DNA from: a bacterium
GTDB lineage: Bacteria; Desulfobacterota; Binatia; DP-6
Direction of reading: 5' to 3'
DNA length: 64,000 nt
Assembly (NCBI GenBank): GCA_026129405.1
Contig: JAHCID010000001.1
Location: 1,116,001 to 1,180,000, forward strand
This document shows positions 1 to 9,402 of this stretch, piece after piece. How positions within the stretch are numbered: position 1 is the first letter of the stretch; each line of letters starts with the position of its first letter. Under the pieces are notes generated by a model, which was given only the letters and a program-made list of their open reading frames with translations, searched no databases and was not told where the DNA came from. The position numbers and the translations under genes were made by a program.

Positions 1-648
1 GAGGTCCGCATCCCGCTGCTCTTCGGCAGCCCCGCCTTCCGCGTGGAAGACGGCAGGATCGAGCAGCTGAATCGCGCCTTCCTGCTCGGCCCCGACGGCA
101 GCGAGCAGGGCACGTACGACAAGATCCAGCTCGTGCCGTTCGGCGAGTACGTCCCCTTCCGCCGCATCCTCTTCTTCGTCCCCCAGATCGTGACCGCGGT
201 GGGCCAGATCGGCGCCGGCATCGACCCGACGGTGTTCACGATCCCGCAGGCGAAGCTCGGCACCCTCATCTGCTACGAGGGCATCTTCCCCGAGCTGCCC
301 CGCCGCTTCGTGGACGCGGGTGCCCAGGTCCTCGTCAACATCACCAACGACGCCTGGTTCGGTCGCACCTCCGCCCCGTGGCAGCATCTCGTCCAGGAGT
401 CCTTTCGCGCCATCGAGAACCGCACCCCGATGGTGCGCGCCGCCAACACCGGCATCAGCGCCTTCATCGACGCGACCGGCCACATCCGCTGGGCGAGCCC
501 GCTGTACGAGACGCTCTGGTACGTCGACGAGGTCACGTGGCCGGGCGTGAAGACGTTCTACGCGCAGTACGGGAACGTGTTCGTGTGGGCGTGTGCGGCG
601 GTGCTGGTGGCGTTCCTGGGCGTGGGCGCGCGGCGGCGGGCGGGGTAG
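1..648 (+). CDS. lnt: Apolipoprotein N-acyltransferase, C-terminal part (cut by window edge)
   Basis: Inner-membrane enzyme that adds the third acyl chain to the N-terminal Cys of lipoproteins. The frame is open to base 1, so the membrane-spanning N-terminal half and the start lie outside the window. Nitrilase-fold landmarks are visible: the Lys of YDKIQLVPFGEYVP (codon 121-123) and the nucleophile Cys of LICYEG (codon 271-273). These are two members of the Glu-Lys-Cys triad, and the Glu would lie upstream of the window. The protein ends in one hydrophobic helix (bases about 570-630) and a basic tail, as Lnt does. Lipoproteins encoded nearby (10980, 11493, 22045) are plausible substrates. The family call is firm. 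Confidence 0.93.
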   Translation, partial: EVRIPLLFGSPAFRVEDGRIEQLNRAFLLGPDGSEQGTYDKIQLVPFGEYVPFRRILFFVPQIVTAVGQIGAGIDPTVFTIPQAKLGTLICYEGIFPELPRRFVDAGAQVLVNITNDAWFGRTSAPWQHLVQESFRAIENRTPMVRAANTGISAFIDATGHIRWASPLYETLWYVDEVTWPGVKTFYAQYGNVFVWACAAVLVAFLGVGARRRAG

Positions 649-725
649 TCGTCCGCATTCCACCCGCGGCTCGCCGTACCACGCGCCCACGCACCCGCCC
701 CGGACCATGATGCCCCGCCGACCGG

Positions 726-740
726 GGCACGCCCCTTGCT
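726..740 (+). promoter_or_regulatory. Sigma-54 type promoter of the small gene at 783
   Basis: GGCACG, four bases, then TTGCT. The -24 GG (726-727) and the -12 GC (738-739) are exactly 12 bases apart, as RpoN requires, and the match to TGGCACG-N4-TTGCW differs at one position. Transcription would start near 750, ahead of the Shine-Dalgarno sequence GGGAGGG. Confidence 0.6.
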
Positions 741-782
741 GCCTTTCGTCCCGACCGACGCTCATCCGACGGGAGGGACACG

Positions 783-1151
783 ATGTTCACTACGCGACAC
801 GCCGTGCGCGGCGACGAGGCGATTCCTCCGGTGCAGGGATCGCGGCGGATCGGGGTGCATCCCGCCCGGGCCCTGGTGGCGGCGGTGCTCGACGACGCGG
901 TGTCGATCCTGAAGCGGCGGGACGTGGGGGTTTCGAAGGCGGGCAAGCGCTTGTTCGAGGAGACCGTGGCCTGGTGCGCGGCGGACGATCTCGAACATCC
1001 CTTCTCGTTCTTGAACGCGTGTGCGGCGCTCGACCTCGACGCCGACACGCTGCGGCGCCGCCTGCTCGCGGAGCCGCGGGGGCGGAGCCGCTGGGGCACG
1101 CTGCCCCGGCGCGTCATCGACGCGGCGGCCGCGGGCGGACGCGGGAGCTGA
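783..1151 (+). CDS. Small conserved protein of unknown function, 122 aa
   Basis: Soluble protein with no signal peptide or membrane segment. The C-terminal half, around HPFSFLNACAALDLDADTLR (about residues 72-91), resembles from memory a small-protein motif FSFxNVCxALGLD seen in deltaproteobacterial genomes; no function is known to me. ATG 783 is preceded by GGGAGGG at 771-777 with good spacing. It is transcribed alone, between lnt and the convergent modC gene, and has a near-consensus sigma-54 element upstream. Its partners may therefore be the other sigma-54 genes of the window rather than its neighbours. That it is a real gene is fairly sure; its role is open. Confidence 0.75.
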   Translation: MFTTRHAVRGDEAIPPVQGSRRIGVHPARALVAAVLDDAVSILKRRDVGVSKAGKRLFEETVAWCAADDLEHPFSFLNACAALDLDADTLRRRLLAEPRGRSRWGTLPRRVIDAAAAGGRGS

Positions 1152-1157
1152 GCTCGC

Positions 1158-2210
1158 TCAAGCGACCCGCACGGAGTGGCTCTTCAGCGCGAGCCAGACC
1201 GGGCGTCCCGTGTGCAGCCGGAGATCGGCGACGGCGGCGGGGGTGCAGCGCACGAGCCAGGCGCTGCCGCCGGCGGGCACGCAGCGCACCAGCGCGTCCG
1301 CGCCGGCGCGCGTGACGTCGAGCACGGTTGCGGCGACGACGTTGCGGGCCGAGAGCCCCTGCACCGGCGCGATCGCGATCAGCACGTCCTCGGCGCGCAC
1401 GCCGAGCGTGACGGCGCTGCCCGGGGGGCGGTCGGCGTGCAGCGGAATGCTGAGCCCGAGGCCGTCGCCGAGGCGGACGCGCGAGATGCCGCCGGCGACG
1501 TCGTGCTCCATGATCGTCGCCGGCAGCAGGTTCTCGACGCCGCCATCGCGCTCGCCGGCGGCGATCCCGAGCAGATCGCCCGGCGCGCCCTGGGCGACGA
1601 CGCGGCCGTCGCGCAGGAGGAGCGCGGTGTCGGCGAGCGCCAGCGCCTCGCCGACCTGGTGCGTGACCCACAGCACGGGCACCTGCCAGGAGGCGCGCAG
1701 GCGCAGCAGCCAGGGGACGATGCGCTCGCGCAGCGCGACGTCGAGCGCGCCGAGCGGCTCGTCGAGCAGCAGCAGCGCCGGCGCGTGCGCCAGCGCCCGG
1801 GCGAGGGCGACGCGCTGGCGCTCGCCGCCGGAGAGCGTGCCCGGGCGCCGCGCGAGCAGCGGGCCGAGCTCGAGCGTGTCGACGATCTCCGCCAGCCGGG
1901 CGGCGTCGACGCGGGCGCCGAAGGCGACGTTCGCGCGCGCCGAGAGGTGCGGAAAGAGCCCGGCGTCCTGCGGCACGTAGCCGACGCGGCGCTGCTCGGG
2001 GGGGCGGCGGGTGCGGCCGTCCTGCCAGACGGCGTCGCCCACGACGACGCGCCCGTGCGCGGCGCGGCGCAGGCCCGCGACCGCCTCGAGCAGCGACGTC
2101 TTGCCCGCACCCGACGGGCCCATCACCGCGGTCACGCCGTCGCCGCCCAGGGTGACGTCGACCGCGAGCGTGAACCGCGCCAGCGGCAGCCTGACGTCGA
2201 GCGCGATCAC
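1158..2210 (-). CDS. modC: Molybdate ABC transporter, ATP-binding protein ModC
   Basis: ATPase subunit that drives molybdate (possibly tungstate) import with ModB and ModA. It is 350 aa, the usual ModC length. Walker A GPSGAGKT lies at residues 31-38, followed by the signature LSGGERQRVALARALA, Walker B LLLLDEP and an H-loop His in WVTHQ. A C-terminal TOBE/Mop-like oxyanion-binding domain covers roughly the last 120 residues. GTG 2210 is chosen because it overlaps the modB stop in a GTGA and the protein then begins with the expected first strand. A longer open frame runs upstream but lies antisense to nothing recognisable and overlaps modB. Confidence 0.93.
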   Translation of the reverse strand: MIALDVRLPLARFTLAVDVTLGGDGVTAVMGPSGAGKTSLLEAVAGLRRAAHGRVVVGDAVWQDGRTRRPPEQRRVGYVPQDAGLFPHLSARANVAFGARVDAARLAEIVDTLELGPLLARRPGTLSGGERQRVALARALAHAPALLLLDEPLGALDVALRERIVPWLLRLRASWQVPVLWVTHQVGEALALADTALLLRDGRVVAQGAPGDLLGIAAGERDGGVENLLPATIMEHDVAGGISRVRLGDGLGLSIPLHADRPPGSAVTLGVRAEDVLIAIAPVQGLSARNVVAATVLDVTRAGADALVRCVPAGGSAWLVRCTPAAVADLRLHTGRPVWLALKSHSVRVA

Positions 2211-2878
2211 GGCCGCCGCTCCCGTCGCCGCACCAGCCACTCGACCGCCCACAGGGTCGCGAAGGCGAGCCCGACGGTGACGCCCGCGAGCGCGCGGGCG
2301 CGCTCGTCGTCGCCGATCTGCACGGCCTGGAAGATCGCCAGCGACAGCGTCTGCGTGCGTCCGGGGATGTTGCCGGCGAGCATGACCGTGGCGCCGAACT
2401 CGCCGAGCGCCCGCGCGAACGCGAGCACCGTACCGGCGAGGACGCCGCGCCACGCGAGCGGCAGCGTGACGCGGAAGAACGCCGACACCGGCCCGCAGCC
2501 GAGCGTGCGCGCGATGCCGACGAGGCGCGGGTCGACCTCCTCGAACGCGGTGCGCGCGGTGCGTACGAGGAGCGGGAACGCCATCACCGCCGTGGCGACG
2601 AGGACGCCCTTCCAGGTGAAGGCGATGGTGATGCCGTGCCCCTCGAGCCAGCCGCCGAGGACGCCGCGTCGGGCGAAGACCTCGAGCAGCGCCAGGCCGA
2701 CCGCCGTCGGGGGCAGCACGAGCGGCAGCGAGCACAGCGTCTCGACGAGGCCGGTGCCCGGCCCGCGCCAGCGCGCCAGGAGCAGCGCCAGGGCGACCCC
2801 GGGCGGCAGGATCACGAGCGTGGCGAGCGCCGCCACCTCGAGGGTGAAGACGACGACGCCGATGTCGCCGGCGGTCAT
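2207..2878 (-). CDS. modB: Molybdate ABC transporter permease ModB
   Basis: Inner-membrane permease of the molybdate importer, 223 aa. Five to six hydrophobic segments are visible, with the EAA-type coupling loop near GIARTLGCGPVSAFFRVTLP, where GCGPVSAFFRVTLPLA is typical of ModB/CysT permeases. ATG 2878 starts two bases after the last base of the modA stop (2880-2882 in plus coordinates), so translation is surely coupled. The stop overlaps the modC start. Gene order modA-modB-modC on the minus strand is canonical. No ModE-like operator is obvious upstream. Confidence 0.93.
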   Translation of the reverse strand: MTAGDIGVVVFTLEVAALATLVILPPGVALALLLARWRGPGTGLVETLCSLPLVLPPTAVGLALLEVFARRGVLGGWLEGHGITIAFTWKGVLVATAVMAFPLLVRTARTAFEEVDPRLVGIARTLGCGPVSAFFRVTLPLAWRGVLAGTVLAFARALGEFGATVMLAGNIPGRTQTLSLAIFQAVQIGDDERARALAGVTVGLAFATLWAVEWLVRRRERRP

Positions 2879-2879
2879 C

Positions 2880-3632
2880 TCACGGCAGGACGCCGAACCC
2901 CGCGCGCTCGAAGGCCGGGCGCGCCGCCGGTGAGGCGAGGAAGTCGACCAGCTCCTTGGCCTCGTCGAGCTTGTGCGAGGACTGCACGGGCGCGACCGCG
3001 TACACGATGCGCGGCCCGTCCGCGGCGGGGACCGCGTACGCGATGCGCACCCGCGGCTCGATCGCCGCGTCCGTTCTGTAGACCACGGCGGCGTCGGCGG
3101 CGCCGGTGGCGACGGCGGCGAGCGCGGCGCGGACGTCGACGGTGGGGACGACGTGCGGCTCGGTCGCCTTCCAGGTGCCGGCCTTCTCGAGCCACTGCTT
3201 CGTGTAGACGCCGGCCGGCACCGCCTTCGGATCGGCGAGGGCCAGGCGCTTCACCTTCGCGAGGTCGCCGGCGCCGTCGATCGTGGTGGTCGCGTTCGTC
3301 GGGACGATCACCACGAGGCTGTTCGTGAGCAGCTCGCGCACGTCGCCCTGCTGCACGGCGCCGACCTTCACGACACGCTCCATCTGCGCCACGTCGGCCG
3401 AGAAGAACACGTCGGCCGGTGCGCCGGCGACGATCTGGCGTGCGAGGTCGCTGGAGCCGCCGAAGCTGAAGGTGACGCGATCGTGGCTCGTCTTCTCGAA
3501 CGCCTGCACGACCTCCTGGAGGACGTTCGTCAGGCTGGCGGCGGCGAAGACGAGCAGCTCCTCGGCGGCCCGCACCGGCCGCGGGGCGACGAGCGAGAGG
3601 GCGACGAGCAGGGCCACCACGAGTCGGGTCAT
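2880..3632 (-). CDS. modA: Molybdate-binding periplasmic protein ModA
   Basis: Periplasmic substrate-binding protein of the molybdate transporter, 250 aa. A Sec signal peptide (MTRLVVALLVALSLVAPRPVRA) is followed by the family start ELLVFAAASLTNVLQEV. Further family motifs are FSFGGSSDLARQI, APADVFFSAD and VYRTDA (the Asp/Tyr region of the oxyanion pocket). ATG 3632 follows GGAGG at 3642-3646. It is the first gene of modABC, divergent from prfB with about 100 bases between them. Confidence 0.93.
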   Translation of the reverse strand: MTRLVVALLVALSLVAPRPVRAAEELLVFAAASLTNVLQEVVQAFEKTSHDRVTFSFGGSSDLARQIVAGAPADVFFSADVAQMERVVKVGAVQQGDVRELLTNSLVVIVPTNATTTIDGAGDLAKVKRLALADPKAVPAGVYTKQWLEKAGTWKATEPHVVPTVDVRAALAAVATGAADAAVVYRTDAAIEPRVRIAYAVPAADGPRIVYAVAPVQSSHKLDEAKELVDFLASPAARPAFERAGFGVLP

Positions 3633-3653
3633 CGGCGGAGACCTCCGCGCGAG

Positions 3654-3682
3654 TGCGTAGTCGGTCAGCCGGGCGCAGTCAA
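3654..3682 (-). promoter_or_regulatory. Candidate promoter of modABC
   Basis: On the minus strand TTGACT (3682-3677), a 17-base spacer and TACGCA (3659-3654). The start point would fall near 3647, just ahead of the modA Shine-Dalgarno. The -35 is good and the -10 is weak. Confidence 0.42.
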
Positions 3683-3731
3683 AGACGGCGGCCCTCGCGT
3701 CCCGGTGCGCTCCCCGCTACAACGCCCCGTC

Positions 3732-4889
<1,158 letters not shown>

Positions 4890-4893
<4 letters not shown>

Positions 4894-5495
4894 CGCGCGC
4901 CGAGCGCATCCTCGCCGACGCCGGCGCCGTCATCCGCGGCAGCCACGTCGTCTACACCTCGGGCCGCCACGGCAGCGCCTACGTGAACAAGGACGCGGTG
5001 TATCCCGACACCCGGCGCGTGTCGGAGCTGTGCGCGCTGCTCGCCGAACGGGCGCGACCGCAGGACGCCGAAATCGTCTGCGGACCGGCGCTTGGCGGCA
5101 TCATCCTCGCGCAGTGGATCGGACATCATCTGGATCTGCCTGCGGTCTACGCGGAGAAGCTGCCCGAGGGCGGGCTCGGCCTGCGACGCGGCTACGACAA
5201 GCTGGTGCGCGGCCGGCGCGTGCTCGTCGTGGAGGACATCCTCAACACCGGCGGCTCGGTGGCGCAGGCGATCGCCGCCGTGCGCGCCGCCGGCGGCGAG
5301 GTCGTCGGCGTGGTCGCGCTCGTGAATCGCGGCGACGTGACCGCGGAGCAGCTCGGCGTGCCCGCGCTGAGTGCGCTCGTCACGCTCGCCCTCGACTCGT
5401 GGCCCGCCGAGGCATGCCCGCTCTGCCGCGACGGCGTCGTCGTGAACACCGAGGTCGGCAAAGGTCGCGAGTTCCTCGCCGCCCGCGACGCCTGA
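4890..5495 (+). CDS. pyrE: Orotate phosphoribosyltransferase
   Basis: Converts orotate and PRPP to OMP in pyrimidine synthesis. It is 201 aa. The PRPP loop VLVVEDILNTGGS is at residues 111-123, and YTSGRHGSAYVNKD at the N-terminus matches the PyrE orotate loop region. GTG 4890 overlaps the prfB stop (GTGA). Unusually, the C-terminal tail carries a CPLC pair (ACPLCRDG, about residue 176), known to me from a PyrE-like subgroup; it could bind metal. A purine PRTase is a less likely alternative. Confidence 0.86.
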
Positions 5496-5550
5496 CCACG
5501 CGGCGGACGCAGCGTGGTCGCACAGTTCCGTTGACGCGCGACAGCCAACC

Positions 5551-5580
5551 TTGCATTCGGGCGCGGGGTTGGACTAGTCG
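5551..5580 (+). promoter_or_regulatory. Promoter of the NHL/Cys-rich gene at 5586
   Basis: TTGCAT, an 18-base spacer and TAGTCG, ending five bases before ATG 5586. It fits the near-leaderless pattern repeated across the window. Confidence 0.5.
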
Positions 5581-5585
5581 GCGAC

Positions 5586-8123
5586 ATGATCGTGCTGGTC
5601 TGGTCCATGATCGCTGTCATAGTGTCATTTCTGCACAGCGATCTGGCCTGGGCCGCCGTCGGAGCCACGCCGACCAAGGTGCTCCAGCGGTGCTGCTGCG
5701 GCCCGGGGGTCGGGGCCTGCGGCGCGTGCGAAGCCGAGCGCTGCTGCGGCTCGACGGCGGTCTCCGGTGCGGACGGGTGCGGCATGGCCGCCGGCGTCTG
5801 CCTCGAGGGCGATCGCGGCGGTGCGGCGTGCGCCGACTTCCTCGGCGGGCTCCAGTTCATGCTGGCGCTCGACGCGCGCGGCAACCTCTTCGTCGCCTCC
5901 AACCCCACCAGCTCGGTGCTGCGCGTGAGTCCGGGCGGCTGCGTGACCACGGTGCTCGACGCGGCCGGCGGCGGGGGCGTGGCCGTGCACGGCGCCCGCG
6001 GCCTCTCGGTGAGCACCGACGGCACGCTCGTCGTCGCCAACGGTCTCGGCAACACCGTCTTTCGCGTGACGCCAGCCGGCGTGCGCCGGAAGATCGCCGA
6101 TCTCTCGCGGCCGTACGCGACCGCGATCGACGCCGCCGGCAACGTGTTCGTCTCGCTCCAGACCGAAGACCGCGTGGTTCGCGTTCCGGCCGCCGGCGGT
6201 ACGCCCGTCACCGTGCTCGACGCGAGCGGGGACGGCGCGGGCGCGACCTTCGCCGCCGCGCGCGGCCTCGCCGTCGACGCCGCCGGCACCCTCTACGCCG
6301 CAGGCGAGGCGAGCGACAACGTCTTGCGCGTCACGCCCGACGGTGTGCGCAGCGAGATCGTGAACCAGGCGCGGGCAGAAGCCGCCGGGGCGCTGCTCGA
6401 TCAGCCGTTCGGCCTCGCGGTCGACGCCGCCGGCAACGTCTTCGTGACCGGCGTCGCGAGCGACAACGTGCTGCGGGTGTCGCCGGCGGGCGAGATCACC
6501 GAGCTGCTCCGCGGCCCGCCGCTCGACGCTCCCCGCGAGGTGGTCGTCGACCCGGCTGGGCGGGTGTACGTGACCGGGCAGCTGAGCAGCAACGTCGTCC
6601 GTCTCACGCCGACGGCCGACGGCTGGACCCACGTGGTCCTCGTCCAGGGCGAGCCCGAGGTCGCGACCCCGGGCCTCGGCGCGCAGAACGCCGTCCTGAA
6701 GCGCGCGCGGGGCCTCGCGGTCGGCGCCGACGGCCGGGTCTTCGTCGCCGGCGAGACCACGAGCACGGTCTACGGCATCGCCACCGCGCCGGGCGCCTGC
6801 GGCGACGGCGTCGTCGGCGTCGGCGAGGAGTGCGACTGGGCGCGGCCCGAGGACCGCTGCTGCTGCGACGCCCGGTGTCGCCTGGCCGAAGCCGGTGCGC
6901 CGTGTACGGACGGCGTCCATTGCAACGGCCGCGATCGCTGCGACGCCGCCGGCCGCTGCACCCTGCACGCCGGGACACCGTGCGCAGAGGCCGCCGCGTC
7001 CGGAGTCTCGAGCGGGGTCTGCAACGAGGAGACGGCGAGGTGCGACGCGCCGGACGGGCCACCCTGCGACGACGGCAACCCGTGCAACGGACCCGACGTC
7101 GAGGTCGATCGGGTGTGCACTCCGACCAACGCGTTCGCCCCCGTGGGGACGCCGTGCGCGGCGGATGGCGATCCCTGCACGCGCGATCAGTGCGACGGCA
7201 ACGGGGTGTGCCGTGCGCTGCCGGGCAACGCGGGCGTCACCTGCCGCGCCGCCGACGCCTGTCGTGAGGCGGCGGAGTGCGCGGCGGGCGCCGCCGTCTG
7301 TCCGGCCGGCCCGGCGAAGCCGGACCGCACGCCGTGCGCGCTGGCCGGCTGCGACGGCGCCGCGTTCTGCGAGCGTGGGGAGTGCGCGTGCTGGGCCGAC
7401 GCGTGCGGCAACGGCGTCGCCGATCCGGGCGAGCAGTGCGGCGAGCCCGGTCTGCCGGACGGACCCTGCTGCACGGGGTGCCGGTTCGCTCGCCCCGGCC
7501 AGATCTGCCGCACCGCCTCCAGCGCGTGCGACGTCGCCGAGACCTGCGACGGCGCCTCGGCCGTCTGCCCCGGCGACGTGTTCGCGCCGCCCGACACCGC
7601 CTGCGACGACGGCGATCCCTGCACGATGGACGCCTGCCGCGCCGGCGCGTGCAGCAGCGTGCGCTTCTGCGAGGCGACGCTCGCCCGCCGCGCGCGCACG
7701 GTCGGCCGGCGCGGCCTCGCACCGGGAGCACGGGCGGCGAGCGTGCTGTGCACGAACACCGACCCGACGGTTCGCCGTGCGGTGAGCTGCTCGGCGCGCG
7801 CGCTCCTGCCCGGGGCGGCGGCCGGCGAGCCGGCCGCGTGCCTCGAGGTGCCCGGGGCGCTGGTGGCCAAGAAGGTTCGGCGTCGCGTGCGTCGCCTCGC
7901 CGCGACGCCCGCCGGCACGCAGGAGATCGACGTCCAGCTGCGGTTCAACGCTTTGGCCCGGAAGGCGATCATGGCGGCGTTCAGGGCCGAGGAGCGGTCC
8001 TCGGTCCTCGTCTGCGTCGAGTTCCGCTTCGAGGACGGCGGCACGGTCACGGTGATGCGCGAGCTCGTCCTCCTCCCGAGCGAGAAGCTCAGAACGCAGC
8101 TTCCAGGCTCCACGCCACCATGA
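5586..8123 (+). CDS. Secreted NHL-repeat and Cys-rich protein, 845 aa
   Basis: A signal peptide (about residues 1-23, ending SDLAWA) is followed by a short Cys cluster and about six NHL-like blades (residues about 85-395). Each blade carries a recurring LxVDAAGxxxVxxxxxDxVxRV pattern, so a beta-propeller is expected. Next comes a long Cys-rich stretch (about 400-700) with CGDGVVGVGEEC and CDDGNPCNG type repeats familiar from Myxococcota/Binatota surface proteins. A C-terminal domain of about 140 aa has no assignment. Probably extracellular or surface bound; the ligand is unknown. Its 3' end overlaps the convergent barrel gene by 35 bases. Confidence 0.85.
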   Translation: MIVLVWSMIAVIVSFLHSDLAWAAVGATPTKVLQRCCCGPGVGACGACEAERCCGSTAVSGADGCGMAAGVCLEGDRGGAACADFLGGLQFMLALDARGNLFVASNPTSSVLRVSPGGCVTTVLDAAGGGGVAVHGARGLSVSTDGTLVVANGLGNTVFRVTPAGVRRKIADLSRPYATAIDAAGNVFVSLQTEDRVVRVPAAGGTPVTVLDASGDGAGATFAAARGLAVDAAGTLYAAGEASDNVLRVTPDGVRSEIVNQARAEAAGALLDQPFGLAVDAAGNVFVTGVASDNVLRVSPAGEITELLRGPPLDAPREVVVDPAGRVYVTGQLSSNVVRLTPTADGWTHVVLVQGEPEVATPGLGAQNAVLKRARGLAVGADGRVFVAGETTSTVYGIATAPGACGDGVVGVGEECDWARPEDRCCCDARCRLAEAGAPCTDGVHCNGRDRCDAAGRCTLHAGTPCAEAAASGVSSGVCNEETARCDAPDGPPCDDGNPCNGPDVEVDRVCTPTNAFAPVGTPCAADGDPCTRDQCDGNGVCRALPGNAGVTCRAADACREAAECAAGAAVCPAGPAKPDRTPCALAGCDGAAFCERGECACWADACGNGVADPGEQCGEPGLPDGPCCTGCRFARPGQICRTASSACDVAETCDGASAVCPGDVFAPPDTACDDGDPCTMDACRAGACSSVRFCEATLARRARTVGRRGLAPGARAASVLCTNTDPTVRRAVSCSARALLPGAAAGEPAACLEVPGALVAKKVRRRVRRLAATPAGTQEIDVQLRFNALARKAIMAAFRAEERSSVLVCVEFRFEDGGTVTVMRELVLLPSEKLRTQLPGSTPP

Positions 8124-9333
8124 CGTCCGGGCGCAGCGAATCGCGCGTCAGCGGGACGACCGCGGAGACCGCGGTGACGAACCACGGTCCCAGGGCGATC
8201 TTGGTCCCGACGGCGAGGTTGACGACGTCGGCGCGGGGGATGGCCGCGTACACGACGCCGTTGGCGCGGCCGCGGACGAGCTCGTCGAAGCCGTACTGCT
8301 GGGGAAAGCGGCCGTCGGCGACGGTGAATTCGTCGTCGACGACGGTGGAGGCGCCGAGCAGGTCGAGGAGGAGCGTCACCGGCTCGGCCGCGCGGATGGC
8401 GACGCCGAGGGCGTAGGTCGCGCGGGAGCGTTGGAGGTCGGTCGCATCGAGAACCCAGCCGAGGTTCAGGTGGAGATCGTTGCCACGAAAATCGCGGGAG
8501 GCGATCAAGGCGGCGCCGAGGCGGGTGTCGCCCGTGCCGTGGAAGTCGTCGGGGTCGCCGGAGGGCAGGCGCAGCGTGGCGAGCGCGGCGAGCCGGCCTG
8601 CGCCGTGGTCGAGGAAGCGATACTTCGTGCGCAGGAGGAGGTCGCCGACGCCGGCGCGGGTGCCGTCGACACCGACGGCCTCGTGCACCGGCGGGCCCGC
8701 GAACGAGCCCGCGACCTGTGCCGTCGCCTCGCCCGCGAGCGTCAGGTCCGAGACCACGACGGGGACGAGGAGGTTCACGTCCCAGCGATCCGTGACGCCG
8801 TAGGTGACCGCGACGTCGAGCATGTCGAGCCGCAGCCGGAAGTCCGCCGCCGCGAAGCGCTGGCGCACGACGCCGTCGCCGAACGGCACCCGGCTGGTGA
8901 CCGTGAGCTGGTTCGCGAGCGGCGCGCCGTCGAACTTCTCGAGGTCCGCGTGACGCACGGCGAGGCCGACGTCCCAGCGGCGGGCGCCGAGCGTGCTCGC
9001 GCGCTCGGCGAACATCGAGCCGAGCGCGCCGCGCGAGCGGGTCGGGACGCCGTCGGCGTCGTAGCTCCAGTAGAACGACGGGCTGGTCGCGATCGGCGGC
9101 AGGTCGATGCCCGCCAGGGCGAGCCGTTGCACGACCGGCGTCACCAGCTGCGTGAAGCGGCCGCCGGGGGTGGGGAAGATGCGGCGGTCGAACGCCCGCG
9201 CCATCTCGCCCACGAGTGACGTCGCGCCGGAGGACGTGGCCGTGGCGGGGAGCAGGAGCAGCAAGGCGAGCAGCGGCAGGGCGGCCGTCGCCCGCGGCCG
9301 GCGTCGTTCCTCCTCGGGTCGATGGTCCCGCAC
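8089..9333 (-). CDS. Outer-membrane beta-barrel protein, 414 aa
   Basis: GTG 9333 follows GGGAGGG (9341-9347). A basic N-region leads into a Leu-rich signal segment (ALPLLALLLLLPATATSSGA). The rest alternates short amphipathic strands ending in aromatic residues and finishes with a terminal F (AWSLEAAF), typical of outer-membrane barrels. Segments such as RWDVNLLVPVVVSDL and KYRFLDHGAGRLAALATLRLPSGD resemble the putative MetA-pathway phenol-degradation/transporter barrel family. Substrate unknown. The last 12 codons overlap the convergent gene 5586-8123 antisense. A promoter with 18-base spacing lies at 9362-9391. Confidence 0.8.
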   Translation of the reverse strand: MRDHRPEEERRRPRATAALPLLALLLLLPATATSSGATSLVGEMARAFDRRIFPTPGGRFTQLVTPVVQRLALAGIDLPPIATSPSFYWSYDADGVPTRSRGALGSMFAERASTLGARRWDVGLAVRHADLEKFDGAPLANQLTVTSRVPFGDGVVRQRFAAADFRLRLDMLDVAVTYGVTDRWDVNLLVPVVVSDLTLAGEATAQVAGSFAGPPVHEAVGVDGTRAGVGDLLLRTKYRFLDHGAGRLAALATLRLPSGDPDDFHGTGDTRLGAALIASRDFRGNDLHLNLGWVLDATDLQRSRATYALGVAIRAAEPVTLLLDLLGASTVVDDEFTVADGRFPQQYGFDELVRGRANGVVYAAIPRADVVNLAVGTKIALGPWFVTAVSAVVPLTRDSLRPDVMVAWSLEAAF

Positions 9334-9361
9334 CGCGTGCCCTCCCTGGCTCGCGCGCCCC

Positions 9362-9391
9362 CGCGTAGGACGCGCCTCGACCCGGAGTCAA
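9362..9391 (-). promoter_or_regulatory. Promoter of the outer-membrane barrel gene
   Basis: On the minus strand TTGACT (9391-9386), 18 bases, TACGCG (9367-9362). The start would be near 9355, leaving a leader of about 22 bases that holds the GGGAGGG ribosome site. Confidence 0.5.
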
Positions 9392-9402
9392 GGAACGCGG
9401 CG

